64,000 bases of DNA, from positions 1,364,001 through 1,428,000 of the forward strand of contig JARWSJ010000002.1 in NCBI GenBank assembly GCA_029906195.1, read 5' to 3'. The notes beneath the pieces were generated by a model. That model was not told where the DNA came from, did not search any database, and saw only the letters and a program-made list of their open reading frames with translations. The number at the start of each line of letters is the position of its first letter. The stretch's first letter is position 1. The translations under genes were made by a program, and so were the position numbers. The stretch comes from Chitinophagaceae bacterium 26-R-25. GTDB taxonomy: Bacteria; Bacteroidota; Bacteroidia; Chitinophagales; Chitinophagaceae. Of the stretch, positions 34,981 through 44,047 are shown in pieces.

Positions 34981-36390
34981 ATGAGGTTGTTATTGTTGCC
35001 TACAATTTATGCTTGTTTTGCCATCATGCTAACGTTTTCAGCCATGGCACAGGAACCCGTTATTCAAAACAAATATTTCTCGATCGGTTCTTATGGTCGC
35101 GTGGGTGCAGGCTGGGCTCCTGACGTTACGGGCAAGGTGGGACGCAGTCTTAACCTGAAAGGCATGGGGGCCGTAGGCGGCAGGCTGGAGCAGGGCGATT
35201 ATTTTGAGCTTGGCACTGCTTTCCATTTTTTTCCGGGTACCGCAAATAAAGACACTTCTACGCTGGATGCGCAAATTAGGTTTGGCTTCTTTCCCACGCA
35301 AGGACAGTTAATTGGCAACAGCACTTCAAAATCTTACGGTAGCATCACCACAACGATTCCGGAACTATATGTTGAGGCAAAGAAAATTGCAGGCTCTGAT
35401 TGGTCCGCGTGGATCGGTGCCCGTTATTTTAGAGGTGGCGATATTCACATCATCGACTACTTTCACTTCGATGATCACAGCAGCCAGGGAGTGGGTGTGA
35501 AGTATAAGAACACACAATTTTCAGTGATGCTGCCCGGTGCGGTGGATACCAATAGTTCAGTTCCCCCTTATTTCTATTTGAACATCCGCGATACCACACC
35601 GGTGCTGGGACTTCGCGGCAGGCAGGTCTACATTATCGAACAGCAACTGTTCAACAAATATGGACAATTCAAGCTGATGGGTGAGTTTCACAAATTGAAC
35701 AGTGCCTCCAAAAACGATACGGCGAACTTTAATTATCCCGCAGATCTTGGTTTTGTGCTCGGGGTAAAACACCAGGTCGAGCTAAAGAAATTGTTGGCGG
35801 GGTCTTTCCAGCAGCTTACAATAAGGTATGGCTATGGCATTGCAAATGGCGGAGATGGAGGTGGTTCAAGAACATTTCTTACGTACGGAGCGCCAAATAT
35901 CAGCACCCAGAAATTTAAAAAGGCGTCTTCTATAGCACTAACGGAACATTTCCTGGCCAACTTTAATCGCGACTATTCACTGAACGCTTATGCCATTTAC
36001 ACACATAGCAAAGGTGCAGCAGACAGTAGCAACAAAGCGCCGGACTTCCTGGGCAGAATGGTGTTTAACCGAAAGACAGACATTGCTGTCGGTTTCCGGG
36101 GAACTTGGTACATCACCAATTGGTTCCACCTGATGCATGAGGCCAACTACGCAGCCCGTAAAGATGGTACGCAACCTTATGCAACAATGTTTAAGCTTGG
36201 CATTATCCCCACCATAGTACCTTTCGCCAAGCGCGACGTCTGGAGCAGGCCGCAACTGCGCTTTATATACGAAATCGCCTTCTACAACAAATTCGCCAGC
36301 GACAACCTTTATTCCGACTATCTGCAACAATCCGGCAGCAAAAGTTTTGGACAATACATTGGGTTTGGCGCTGAATGGTGGTTGTGGTGA
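34981..36390 (+). CDS. LamB-family carbohydrate porin
   Basis: Outer-membrane 18-stranded sugar porin resembling maltoporin. Signal peptide of about 24 residues ends AMAQ. Diagnostic stretches: IGSYGRVGAGWAPDV (N-terminal strand), RLEQGDYFELGTAFHF, and above all WIGARYFRGGDIHIIDYFHF, the equivalent of the LamB block around WaGkRfyrrhDvHiiDfyy. The protein ends GAEWWLW, near to the LamB C-terminus. 469 residues. In enterics LamB passes maltodextrins; in a Bacteroidota genome rich in SusC transporters a passive sugar porin is less common, and the substrate is not known. It is convergent, with only 16 bp, to the hypothetical gene at 36407. Confidence 0.82.
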   Translation: MRLLLLPTIYACFAIMLTFSAMAQEPVIQNKYFSIGSYGRVGAGWAPDVTGKVGRSLNLKGMGAVGGRLEQGDYFELGTAFHFFPGTANKDTSTLDAQIRFGFFPTQGQLIGNSTSKSYGSITTTIPELYVEAKKIAGSDWSAWIGARYFRGGDIHIIDYFHFDDHSSQGVGVKYKNTQFSVMLPGAVDTNSSVPPYFYLNIRDTTPVLGLRGRQVYIIEQQLFNKYGQFKLMGEFHKLNSASKNDTANFNYPADLGFVLGVKHQVELKKLLAGSFQQLTIRYGYGIANGGDGGGSRTFLTYGAPNISTQKFKKASSIALTEHFLANFNRDYSLNAYAIYTHSKGAADSSNKAPDFLGRMVFNRKTDIAVGFRGTWYITNWFHLMHEANYAARKDGTQPYATMFKLGIIPTIVPFAKRDVWSRPQLRFIYEIAFYNKFASDNLYSDYLQQSGSKSFGQYIGFGAEWWLW

Positions 36391-36406
36391 GGGTCATTAA
36401 AGATGA

Positions 36407-36901
36407 TCAAACAATTTCTAAAGTGAAGTAAAGATAAAATAGAGCAGAAATAAGTATTATGTCAACACCCGACTCGTGGATCGGCTCACGGCGGATGACC
36501 CCATAAATAGAAACGAGTATCCAAATAACCATTACTGATAGAAGAAGCCCATCTTCCTTGACGAGTCCAACGTCAGACCAATCGACATCCTGGTTTGAAG
36601 GAGAAGACATCGATAATGCAACCCGCAAAATAGCAGTTCGTTTAATGATGAGGCTTGAATCGTTATTGAGCTGTATGTCGAAATTATTTGGAACCTTGTA
36701 TTCTCTACCCGATTGGCAAACAAAATAGCTTGTTTGACTTTCTCTCCCAGACTTCGACCGCGTATACTTGTGAGATAGGTAATCAAATTTTTCTTTTACT
36801 TCTTTTGCCGGAATAACGTAGAAATCAGCTATTATAACAACGGCACATAGTACGTTGAATAAAGATAAAAAGAAAAAGAAAGAGAATTTTGATTGGTTCA
36901 T
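36407..36901 (-). CDS. Hypothetical membrane protein, 164 aa
   Basis: Not recognised. Membrane helices at about residues 6-28 (FFFFLSLFNVLCAVVIIADF) and 119-163 (two helices, the second SGVDIILISALFYLYFTL), with a soluble beta-like middle containing SQTSYFVCQSGREYKVP. It lies 11 bp after the DUF2459 gene on the same strand, so the two are an operon. Probably an inner-membrane protein with a small extracytoplasmic domain. Confidence 0.65.
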   Translation of the reverse strand: MNQSKFSFFFFLSLFNVLCAVVIIADFYVIPAKEVKEKFDYLSHKYTRSKSGRESQTSYFVCQSGREYKVPNNFDIQLNNDSSLIIKRTAILRVALSMSSPSNQDVDWSDVGLVKEDGLLLSVMVIWILVSIYGVIRREPIHESGVDIILISALFYLYFTLEIV

Positions 36902-36912
36902 GGCTAAAGCTA

Positions 36913-37599
36913 TTAGTTGTACTTCTGAAAAATTCCTTTATCAAATGGTGTCCACAAGCAAGCTCTCTGATCACAACTCTTAAGGCCGTTGTTTGCCCAT
37001 GTATTGCAGGTGTGAAACATACTATAACTTCCCTTTGCTTCATAGAAAGCGTCACTATCGCTATAATTGGCATTGGTAATGATGTGCATAACATGCCCCG
37101 CGGTGTCATGTTGAAGACTATTGGTGATGTAGTTGATCAGTTTGCCATACTGTTCTTTGCTGATCATGATCTTCCTGCAAGTGGAATCGGAAGGCAAGGT
37201 GTTATGGTAGGTGGCATGGATCGCAGTAGTGCTCAACCCGAAGGCGGCCTTGAAGGCAACACTGAATTTCAAATCGGCCCATGTTGGTGTTTCCAGGTAA
37301 AAGCCTTTATCTCCCCATCCAAGGCCAAGATATTGCATGGCGGCTGTATCTTTCAAATGTGTATTCGCGAAACTTATTTCTTTTGTCCAGTCGAACTGTT
37401 CGCTCTTTGAGGGAACGACAATATCTGTGTGAACACCGTTTGTCAGAATGTAGATAGCCACTTCACTTGATGAATGAGGGTGTTTGTTCACTGCAATTTT
37501 AGCCAAACAAAAAGCTGAAAGAAGGTAAACTACAACAAAGGCAATAAAGCTTGCAATGAAGATTCCAAGGTATTTCAATGTTTTCTTTAAAAGACGCAC
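36913..37599 (-). CDS. TIGR02117/DUF2459 family protein
   Basis: Member of the DUF2459 (TIGR02117) family, first noticed near urease genes in some bacteria, function unknown. A membrane anchor at about residues 12-33 precedes an extracytoplasmic domain. Characteristic blocks are IYILTNGVHTDIVVPSKSEQ, MQYLGLGWGDKGFYLETPTW, and ATYHNTLPSDSTCRKI. The end SMFHTCNTWANNGLKSC contains the conserved Cys-x-x-W-A-N. The TNGVHTD His and the C-terminal Cys suggest a papain-like (NlpC-type) fold, but that is inference. 228 residues, normal length. It is followed closely by the 36407 membrane gene. Confidence 0.85.
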   Translation of the reverse strand: MRLLKKTLKYLGIFIASFIAFVVVYLLSAFCLAKIAVNKHPHSSSEVAIYILTNGVHTDIVVPSKSEQFDWTKEISFANTHLKDTAAMQYLGLGWGDKGFYLETPTWADLKFSVAFKAAFGLSTTAIHATYHNTLPSDSTCRKIMISKEQYGKLINYITNSLQHDTAGHVMHIITNANYSDSDAFYEAKGSYSMFHTCNTWANNGLKSCDQRACLWTPFDKGIFQKYN

Positions 37600-37896
37600 G
37601 ACGTAAAAGTTTAGGGTTCGGACAATATAAAGTGGCGAAGATAATACGCGTTGACTATTCGAATTGTTGAATTATTGGGTTATTGAATTATTGATGCAAC
37701 GCTGACTTTCAGGTTCAGTTATTCAGTTACTCAGTTATTCAGTTATTGCCCCAATAGTGAACGTTCTGCTGTATCAAAACCGAACACCATCCCAAAACTG
37801 GCTTCACTAATCAATTGAGTTGCAGCATTTAAAACGATTGGCATTTTTTTGGCAAGTTTCATCGGGCAAAACACCTCTTGCGTAAAAAAATCTCGT
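37600..37896. repeat. Divergent region with TAACTGAA and TTATTGAATTATTGA arms
   Basis: A TTGAATTATTGGGTTATTG arm (37663-37695) and a CAGTTATTCAGTTACTCAG arm (37713-37748) lie about 18 bp apart but are not clear reverse complements of each other. The region also holds the divergent promoters of the DUF2459 and permease genes. No gene was seen. Confidence 0.6.
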
Positions 37897-40320
37897 ATGA
37901 TCAAGAACTATTTCAAAACTGCATGGAGAAATCTTCTCAAGAACAAGACTTTTTCCTTCATCAACATCTCAGGCCTGTCAATAGGTATTGCAGCATTTTT
38001 GCTGATTGTACACTACCTGCGTTTTGAATACAGTTTTGATACATTCAATGCGAACAAAGATCGTATCTATCGCGTGCCAATGGTCATCAGCGAAACTAAC
38101 GGCAAGCCACAAACATTTGCCTTTACATTTCCTGCTGTTGCGCCAGCCATGAAAAAAGATTTTCCGGAAATTGAAGAAATAGTACGGTTCAGAAAACGCT
38201 GGGGTGTGGTGCAGCATGAAGATCAAAAGATCGTTGAAAATGGAATGGTGTATTATGTTGACCCCAACGTGTTCAATGTGTTTTCTTTTCCGTTTGAAAA
38301 AGGTGATCCGGCAAATGCGTTCAAACAATTGAATGATGCCGTTATTACTCACTCTACAGCGCAGAAATATTTTGGCAATGAAAATCCTGTAGGAAAGCTT
38401 TTGCGCTACGATCACGAGGATTATAAGGTAACTGCCGTGCTGGAAGATGTTCCCGCGAACTCACATTTGCAATTTCACATTCTTCTGAATTACAATAAAT
38501 ATATTCAGCTGACTGGCGGAAGTGCAGATAAAAGTTGGACCTGGAGCGACTTTTACACCTATCTTTTGTTAAAGCCGGGAACGGATGCCGCAGCGCTGCA
38601 AAAGAAAATGCCAGCGTTTGCAGAACGCTACATGGGCGCCCTGATGAAGACAGCCGGCTACAACGTTTCATTTAACCTGCAACCGCTAAAAGACATTCAT
38701 ACAAAATCTGACTATGATTACGAAATGGCCGGCAGTGGTAATCTTTCATACTTAAAATATTTAGGCATAGCAGCGTTATTCATTTTGCTGATAGCATTGA
38801 TCAACTACGTAAATCTGTCAACGGCGCATTCTTTGGAACGTTCGAAAGAAGTAGGTGTACGTAAAGTTGTTGGTGCGTCGAAGCAACAATTGGTACGACA
38901 ATTTCTCGCCGAAACATTTTTGGTGAACATGATGGCAATCGTTTTAGGAATTGTATTTTTCAAACTGTCGTTGCCATTTTTCGCACGACTGATCAACCAG
39001 GATGCTGCCGCCATGCAAACAACCAACTTGTTTTTTTGGGTGGGAATAATTGCGTTGTTCGTTGTCAGTACGCTGGTTGCAGGTTTTTATCCTGCGTTTG
39101 TATTGTCATCATTCAGGCCGGTGCAAACACTTAAGTCTGCCGCAGGAGTCGCCACGATAAAAGACAGAGCCTTCTTCAGAAAATCACTCGTTATTCTTCA
39201 ATATTCAATCGCCATAATTCTGATCGGCGGTGCCATTGGTTTTTACAAGCAGTTAAAATTTATGAGCAGCCGCGACCTTGGTATCAATATAGATCAAACG
39301 CTTGTGTTGCAACAAACGGTTGATCTCGACAGCAGCAAGACCGCACTGGTTGAAAAAACTATAAACGATTTGCAGCAAATTCCCGGCGTTGAGTATGTTA
39401 CCGTCTCCTCCGATGTGCCGGGCGGAGAAGTAGGCAGCTCCGAAGGGTTCCGATTGCTGTCATCCAATGATGACAAGCGTTGCCGGACTTTCGGAATTGA
39501 TGAGTTTTTCATTCCGCATTTTGGATTAAGCATTGTAGCCGGAAGAAATTTTGACAAAGACAAACCATTTACCAACGATTCAACGCAGCCGGTAAGTATC
39601 ATCGTTAACGAAACTGCAGTCAAAGTATTTGGTTTTGCCAAGCCAGCCGAAGCAGTAAACCAGGTGCTGAAAGCCAGTAATGGCAGCACTTGCAAGATTG
39701 TGGGCGTGATGAACGATTATCATCAGCAATCATTGCGGTATAATTATGATCCTGTGATTTATTATCCAAACAGGCACCTGGACATGGCCAACTTTTCTTT
39801 GAAGTTGAAAACAAATAACATTGAACAAGTGATGGAACGCGCTAAACAGACATGGAGCGCTGCCTTTCCGCAAAGTCCGTTACAATACTTTTTCCTTGAT
39901 GAATTTTTCAATCGTCAATACAAAGACGATCAGTTGTTCTCCACAGTGCTTTGGTGGTTCACCGTGCTTGCGATCATTATAGCCAATCTGGGTTTGCTCG
40001 GTTTGTCGCTGTATAGTATTGCAAAACGCACAAAGGAAATTGGCATTAGAAAAGTACTTGGTGCAAATGTTGCACAGATCACCGCACTCGTTACCAAAGA
40101 CTACATTAAACTCATGCTGTATGCGGGATTGATCGCCATACCCGTTGCTTACTTATTGCTTCAAAACTGGCTGAAGGATTACGCGTTCCACATCAGCATA
40201 GGCCTTTGGTTTTTCTTCCTGCCGCTGTTGCTCATCATGTTTGTGGCGTTTGTTACCGTTGTATACCAGGCGATAAAAGCCGCGTCATCTAATCCTGTCA
40301 AGAGTTTGAGAACAGAATAA
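37897..40320 (+). CDS. FtsX/MacB-type ABC transporter permease
   Basis: Inner-membrane permease of the MacB/FtsX superfamily, 807 residues with the duplicated arrangement of this group. It has an N-terminal helix (about 20-42), a MacB-like periplasmic domain, three helices around 285-430, a second periplasmic domain and three C-terminal helices. I start at ATG 37897: MIKNYFKTAWRNLLKNKTFS and SFINISGLSIGIAAF are the characteristic opening. ERSKEVGVRKVVGASKQQLV and its C-terminal counterpart RTKEIGIRKVLGANVAQI are the FtsX cytoplasmic loops. No ATPase gene is adjacent, common in Bacteroidota, where one ATPase may serve several permeases. Cargo unknown. Confidence 0.9.
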   Translation: MIKNYFKTAWRNLLKNKTFSFINISGLSIGIAAFLLIVHYLRFEYSFDTFNANKDRIYRVPMVISETNGKPQTFAFTFPAVAPAMKKDFPEIEEIVRFRKRWGVVQHEDQKIVENGMVYYVDPNVFNVFSFPFEKGDPANAFKQLNDAVITHSTAQKYFGNENPVGKLLRYDHEDYKVTAVLEDVPANSHLQFHILLNYNKYIQLTGGSADKSWTWSDFYTYLLLKPGTDAAALQKKMPAFAERYMGALMKTAGYNVSFNLQPLKDIHTKSDYDYEMAGSGNLSYLKYLGIAALFILLIALINYVNLSTAHSLERSKEVGVRKVVGASKQQLVRQFLAETFLVNMMAIVLGIVFFKLSLPFFARLINQDAAAMQTTNLFFWVGIIALFVVSTLVAGFYPAFVLSSFRPVQTLKSAAGVATIKDRAFFRKSLVILQYSIAIILIGGAIGFYKQLKFMSSRDLGINIDQTLVLQQTVDLDSSKTALVEKTINDLQQIPGVEYVTVSSDVPGGEVGSSEGFRLLSSNDDKRCRTFGIDEFFIPHFGLSIVAGRNFDKDKPFTNDSTQPVSIIVNETAVKVFGFAKPAEAVNQVLKASNGSTCKIVGVMNDYHQQSLRYNYDPVIYYPNRHLDMANFSLKLKTNNIEQVMERAKQTWSAAFPQSPLQYFFLDEFFNRQYKDDQLFSTVLWWFTVLAIIIANLGLLGLSLYSIAKRTKEIGIRKVLGANVAQITALVTKDYIKLMLYAGLIAIPVAYLLLQNWLKDYAFHISIGLWFFFLPLLLIMFVAFVTVVYQAIKAASSNPVKSLRTE

Positions 40321-40321
40321 T

Positions 40322-40496
40322 TTAATTGAAAATTGAAAATTGAAAGTTGAAAATGAGAAAAAGCAGGAACGCAGATTGTCATGATTGTCAAGATTTTTCA
40401 TGATCTTGTTATACCGTTTAAAAAATCAGGAAAATCATGAAAATCTGCGTTCCGCCTCCCCGTCATTTTCAATTTTCAATTTTCAACTTTCAATTA
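40322..40496. repeat. Nested inverted repeat abutting a start codon, TTGAAAA family
   Basis: Outer arms 40322-40355 and 40463-40496 (TTGAAAA units, ATG toward the loop). Inner arms GGAACGCAGATT (40366-40377) and AATCTGCGTTCC (40442-40453) form a second stem, and a TCATGATTGTCAAGA / TTTTCATGATC region sits inside. The right arm ends directly before the rhamnosidase ATG. Confidence 0.9.
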
Positions 40497-43214
40497 ATGA
40501 AGAAACTACCATTTCTCCTTTTTGTGCTGCACACAATTGTTCTTTTTGCAAATGCACAGGTAAGCGTACAACGCTTGAAAACAGAAGATCTTACGAATCC
40601 TGTTGGTTTAGATGTTACACAACCACGCTTCAGTTGGCAACTTATTTCCGACAAAAGAAACGTTCTGCAAAACGCTTATGAAATAAAGCTAAGCGATGAC
40701 AAATCAGGTTTGACGAAGAATAAAGTGTTGTGGCAAACCGGGAAAATTTCTTCCGATCAATCCATTCTCATTGCGTACCAGGGCCCATCATTAGTTGCCG
40801 GAAAGCGCTATTACTGGCAGGTTCGCGTTTGGGACAATAACAACAAGGTTTCTGCATGGAGTACCTCGGCATCTTTTCAAATGGGTTTATTGCAACCTGC
40901 AGACTGGAAGGCTTCGTGGATAAGTCCGGGTTACCGGGAAGACAGTGTTTGGGCCGCACCACTGATGAGAAAAGAATTTGCAAGCGATAAAAAAATCAAG
41001 GAAGCCACCGCATACATTACCGCACATGGTTTGTACGAAGCGCAACTCAATGGAAAGAAAATTGGCGATGCTTGCCTCACACCAGGTTGGACGAGCTACA
41101 ACAAACGCCTCCAATACCAGGCATATGATGTAACGGAATTATTAAAAGAGGGAACAAATGCCATTGGCGTAACCCTCGGCGATGGCTGGTACCGCGGCGC
41201 CTTTTCATTTGACCACAGTAGAAATCATTATGGAAAAGACATCTCTCTTCTTTTTCAGTTGGATATAACTTATACGGACGGCACCACGAAGCGAATCGTT
41301 TCTGATGGTAGTTGGAAATCTTCAACGGGAGCCATTCGCTCAAATGGTATTTATGCAGGTGAAACAATTGATGCGCGCCTCGATAAAAAAGGTTGGGCAA
41401 CAGCCGGCTATAATGATGAGAAATGGAGCGGCGTTACGACAACCAATTTTTCAAAAGACTTGCTGGTAGCCACTTACAATGAGCCGATAAAAAAGCATGA
41501 AACATTTAAACCCGTAAAAATATTTACTACGCCCAAAGGCGAACAGGTAATTGACTTCGGTCAAAACTTAGTAGGCTGGGTTGTCGTAAATGCTAATGGT
41601 AAGGCAGGAGATAAGATTACCATGTCACATGCAGAAGTCTTAGATAAAGCGGGTAACTTTTATACCGAAAACTTGCGTGGTGCAAAGGCGCAGGATCATT
41701 ATATTTTACAGGGAAATGCAAACGAAGTCTTTGAACCGCATTTTACATGGCACGGGTTCCGTTATGTAAAAGTGGAAGGCTACCCGGGCCAATTAAAACC
41801 TGAAAATTTCACAGCCGTTGTGTTGTATTCAGATATGGAACAAACGGGAACGTTTAATTCTTCCAATGCGTTGATCAATCAATTGCAGCATAACATCGAG
41901 TGGGGATTGCGAGGCAACTTTTTGGATGTACCAACCGATTGCCCGCAAAGAGATGAAAGACTTGGCTGGACGGGAGATGCACAGGTGTTTTCACGCACAG
42001 CAACTTTTTTGCGCGGCGCGAATAATTTCTTCACAAAATGGTTGAAAGACGTCGCCGCCGATCAAATGCCAGATGGTCGTGTTCCACATGTTATACCTAA
42101 CATCCTCGCTAACTGGGATGCAGGTTCTACCGGCTGGGCAGATGTTTCAACGATCATTCCATGGAACCTGTATCTCGCATATGGTGATAGAAGAATTTTA
42201 GAAGCACAATACCCAAGCATGCAGAAATGGGTAAATTATATGCAGGGGCAGGCAGTTGATAATTTATGGAAAAATGGCAACCACTTCGGCGACTGGCTTT
42301 TCTACAGTGTTGGCAACAATGATCCCGATGGCGCTTCTGCAATAACGGACAAAAATCTGATTGCGCAATGTTTCTACGCACACTCAACACAGCTATTGAT
42401 CAACGCGGCAGAAGTATTGGGTAAAACAGATGACGCTGCTAAATATGCTGCATTGCTGAAAAATGTTAAAGATGCATTTGCAAAAGAATATCTTACTCCC
42501 AATGGCCTTACCATATCAAACACGCAAACCTCTTATGTTTTGGCGCTGCAGTTTGATATGCTGACTGAAAGCATTCGCCAGCAGGCAGCAGATCGCCTGG
42601 TGAAAAATATTGAGCGATACAACAATCATTTAACCACAGGTTTTTTGGGAACACCCTATCTCTGTCACGTGCTCAGTCGTTTCGGTCATTCAGATGTTGC
42701 TTATAAATTATTGCTTCAGGAGAGCTATCCTTCATGGTTATATCCGGTAAAGATGGGAGCCACAACAATTTGGGAACGTTGGGATGGTATAAAAACAGAC
42801 AGCTCCTTTCAGTCCGAAACAATGAACTCATTCAATCACTATGCGTACGGAGCCATAGGAGATTGGATGTATCGCGTAATGGTTGGTTTGGATGAAGATA
42901 GTGTTGGTTATAAAAAAATCCGCGTTCAACCGCATGTTGGTGGTGGCTTTACCCAAGCCTCTGCAAGCTATTTGGTGCCTTATGGAAAGCTCAGCGCAGA
43001 ATGGAAAAAACAAAATGGCAAGCTAACACTCGATATAGAAATTCCAGCAAACACAACGGCGACGGTATATGTGCCCGCAACAACCGCTGACAAGGTTATG
43101 GAAGGAGGAAAAGCGTTAGCTGCGCAAAAAGACATCCATCTTATCGGCTCCGAGAAAGAATATGTAGTGGTGAAAGTGGGTTCGGGCAAGTATAGTTTCG
43201 TGAGTGTTGAATAA
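40497..43214 (+). CDS. GH78 alpha-L-rhamnosidase, secreted
   Basis: Glycoside hydrolase family 78 enzyme removing terminal alpha-L-rhamnose from plant polymers or glycosides. The ATG at 40497 starts a signal peptide of about 21 residues ending LFANAQ; an alternative frame start at 40437 would translate the repeat. Order: N-terminal fibronectin-like region (VSVQRLKTEDLTNPVGLDV), a jelly-roll part with GLYEAQLNGKKIGDACLTPG, then the (alpha/alpha)6 barrel. The conserved acid cluster is TDCPQRDERLGWTGDAQVF with Glu487 as part of the catalytic group; WERWDG and MNSFNHYAYGAIGDWMYR are further hallmarks. 905 residues, full length. Its proximity to the arabinose genes fits pectin or rhamnogalacturonan use. 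Confidence 0.94.
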   Translation: MKKLPFLLFVLHTIVLFANAQVSVQRLKTEDLTNPVGLDVTQPRFSWQLISDKRNVLQNAYEIKLSDDKSGLTKNKVLWQTGKISSDQSILIAYQGPSLVAGKRYYWQVRVWDNNNKVSAWSTSASFQMGLLQPADWKASWISPGYREDSVWAAPLMRKEFASDKKIKEATAYITAHGLYEAQLNGKKIGDACLTPGWTSYNKRLQYQAYDVTELLKEGTNAIGVTLGDGWYRGAFSFDHSRNHYGKDISLLFQLDITYTDGTTKRIVSDGSWKSSTGAIRSNGIYAGETIDARLDKKGWATAGYNDEKWSGVTTTNFSKDLLVATYNEPIKKHETFKPVKIFTTPKGEQVIDFGQNLVGWVVVNANGKAGDKITMSHAEVLDKAGNFYTENLRGAKAQDHYILQGNANEVFEPHFTWHGFRYVKVEGYPGQLKPENFTAVVLYSDMEQTGTFNSSNALINQLQHNIEWGLRGNFLDVPTDCPQRDERLGWTGDAQVFSRTATFLRGANNFFTKWLKDVAADQMPDGRVPHVIPNILANWDAGSTGWADVSTIIPWNLYLAYGDRRILEAQYPSMQKWVNYMQGQAVDNLWKNGNHFGDWLFYSVGNNDPDGASAITDKNLIAQCFYAHSTQLLINAAEVLGKTDDAAKYAALLKNVKDAFAKEYLTPNGLTISNTQTSYVLALQFDMLTESIRQQAADRLVKNIERYNNHLTTGFLGTPYLCHVLSRFGHSDVAYKLLLQESYPSWLYPVKMGATTIWERWDGIKTDSSFQSETMNSFNHYAYGAIGDWMYRVMVGLDEDSVGYKKIRVQPHVGGGFTQASASYLVPYGKLSAEWKKQNGKLTLDIEIPANTTATVYVPATTADKVMEGGKALAAQKDIHLIGSEKEYVVVKVGSGKYSFVSVE

Positions 43215-43223
43215 GAAATGTGT

Positions 43224-43311
43224 TAAGTACGATATACGGTGTACGGAATTCAATATAAAAACAGCGCTGAAAAGAATTTCGGACATCGTACACCGTACAC
43301 CGAACATCGTA
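43224..43311. repeat. Inverted repeat, GTACGATGTAC family
   Basis: Left arm 43224-43249 (AAGTACGATATACGGTGTAC) and right arm 43273-43311 with a loop of about 24 bp, between the convergent rhamnosidase and LytTR genes. It is related to the 21015-21103 element. Confidence 0.8.
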
Positions 43312-43316
43312 GATCC

Positions 43317-44033
43317 CTAAGCTTTCCGCGACTCAAGCAACTTGAAAAAACCTTCCTGGTAGGTGACTCCAATTGGAAGGATTTGATCCTTAATGTGAAT
43401 TTCCTGTCGCTCGATTGAAACGATCTTGTCCAGTGCGACAATGTATGATTTGTGAATTCTTACAAAACGATTGGGAGGTAATACTTTTTCCAATTGTTTC
43501 ATTACCTGCAGCGTAACGATGCGCTGTGTTTTTGTGTAAATAGAAACATAATTCTTTAGCCCCTCGATAAACAAAATATCATCGAGCTCAACCCTTACCA
43601 TTTTGGTTTCTACTTTTATAAAAATGTAGCCACCAGTGGGTGCATGCAGTTCCGGGGCACCTTCTATTTTTTGTGTTGGATTCGTGAGGTTGTATGCTTT
43701 TTCTACTCCTTTGTAAAATCTTTCAAATGAAATGGGTTTAAGCAAATAGTCCGTTACATTGTGTTCAAACCCTTCAATTGCATATTCTTCATATGCAGAA
43801 GTTATAATAACCTGGGCACGGTTTTGCAGCAGTTTCATAAACTGAATGCCTGTTAGCTGCGGCATTTGAATATCAAGAAAAATTAAGTCAACAGGGTTGG
43901 AGTTGAAATCGATCAAACCATCCATTGGATTGTTGAATGTTTTGACCAATTCAAGAAAGGGAACCTTGCTGATGTAATTTTCCAGCAGCGCAGTTGCAAG
44001 AGGCTCATCGTCTATAATAGTGCACTTTAGCAT
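43317..44033 (-). CDS. LytTR-family response regulator
   Basis: Response regulator, partner of the kinase at 44048. Receiver domain (1-115): acidic pocket IIDDEP, phospho-acceptor Asp54 in IFLDIQMPQLTG, Lys in LLKPISFERF. LytTR DNA-binding domain (about 140-236): ILFIEGLKNYVSIY and FVRIHKSYIVALDKIVS. 238 residues. Only 14 bp separate it from the kinase gene, on the same strand. The pair is divergent from the long SusCD operon at 45573, which makes control of that operon the simplest hypothesis. Confidence 0.92.
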   Translation of the reverse strand: MLKCTIIDDEPLATALLENYISKVPFLELVKTFNNPMDGLIDFNSNPVDLIFLDIQMPQLTGIQFMKLLQNRAQVIITSAYEEYAIEGFEHNVTDYLLKPISFERFYKGVEKAYNLTNPTQKIEGAPELHAPTGGYIFIKVETKMVRVELDDILFIEGLKNYVSIYTKTQRIVTLQVMKQLEKVLPPNRFVRIHKSYIVALDKIVSIERQEIHIKDQILPIGVTYQEGFFKLLESRKA

Positions 44034-44047
44034 ACTTAACGTTATTG

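Noticed and set aside
36889-37410. 173-codon plus-strand frame
   Set aside because: Antisense to the DUF2459 gene, which has recognisable family motifs and a signal anchor.
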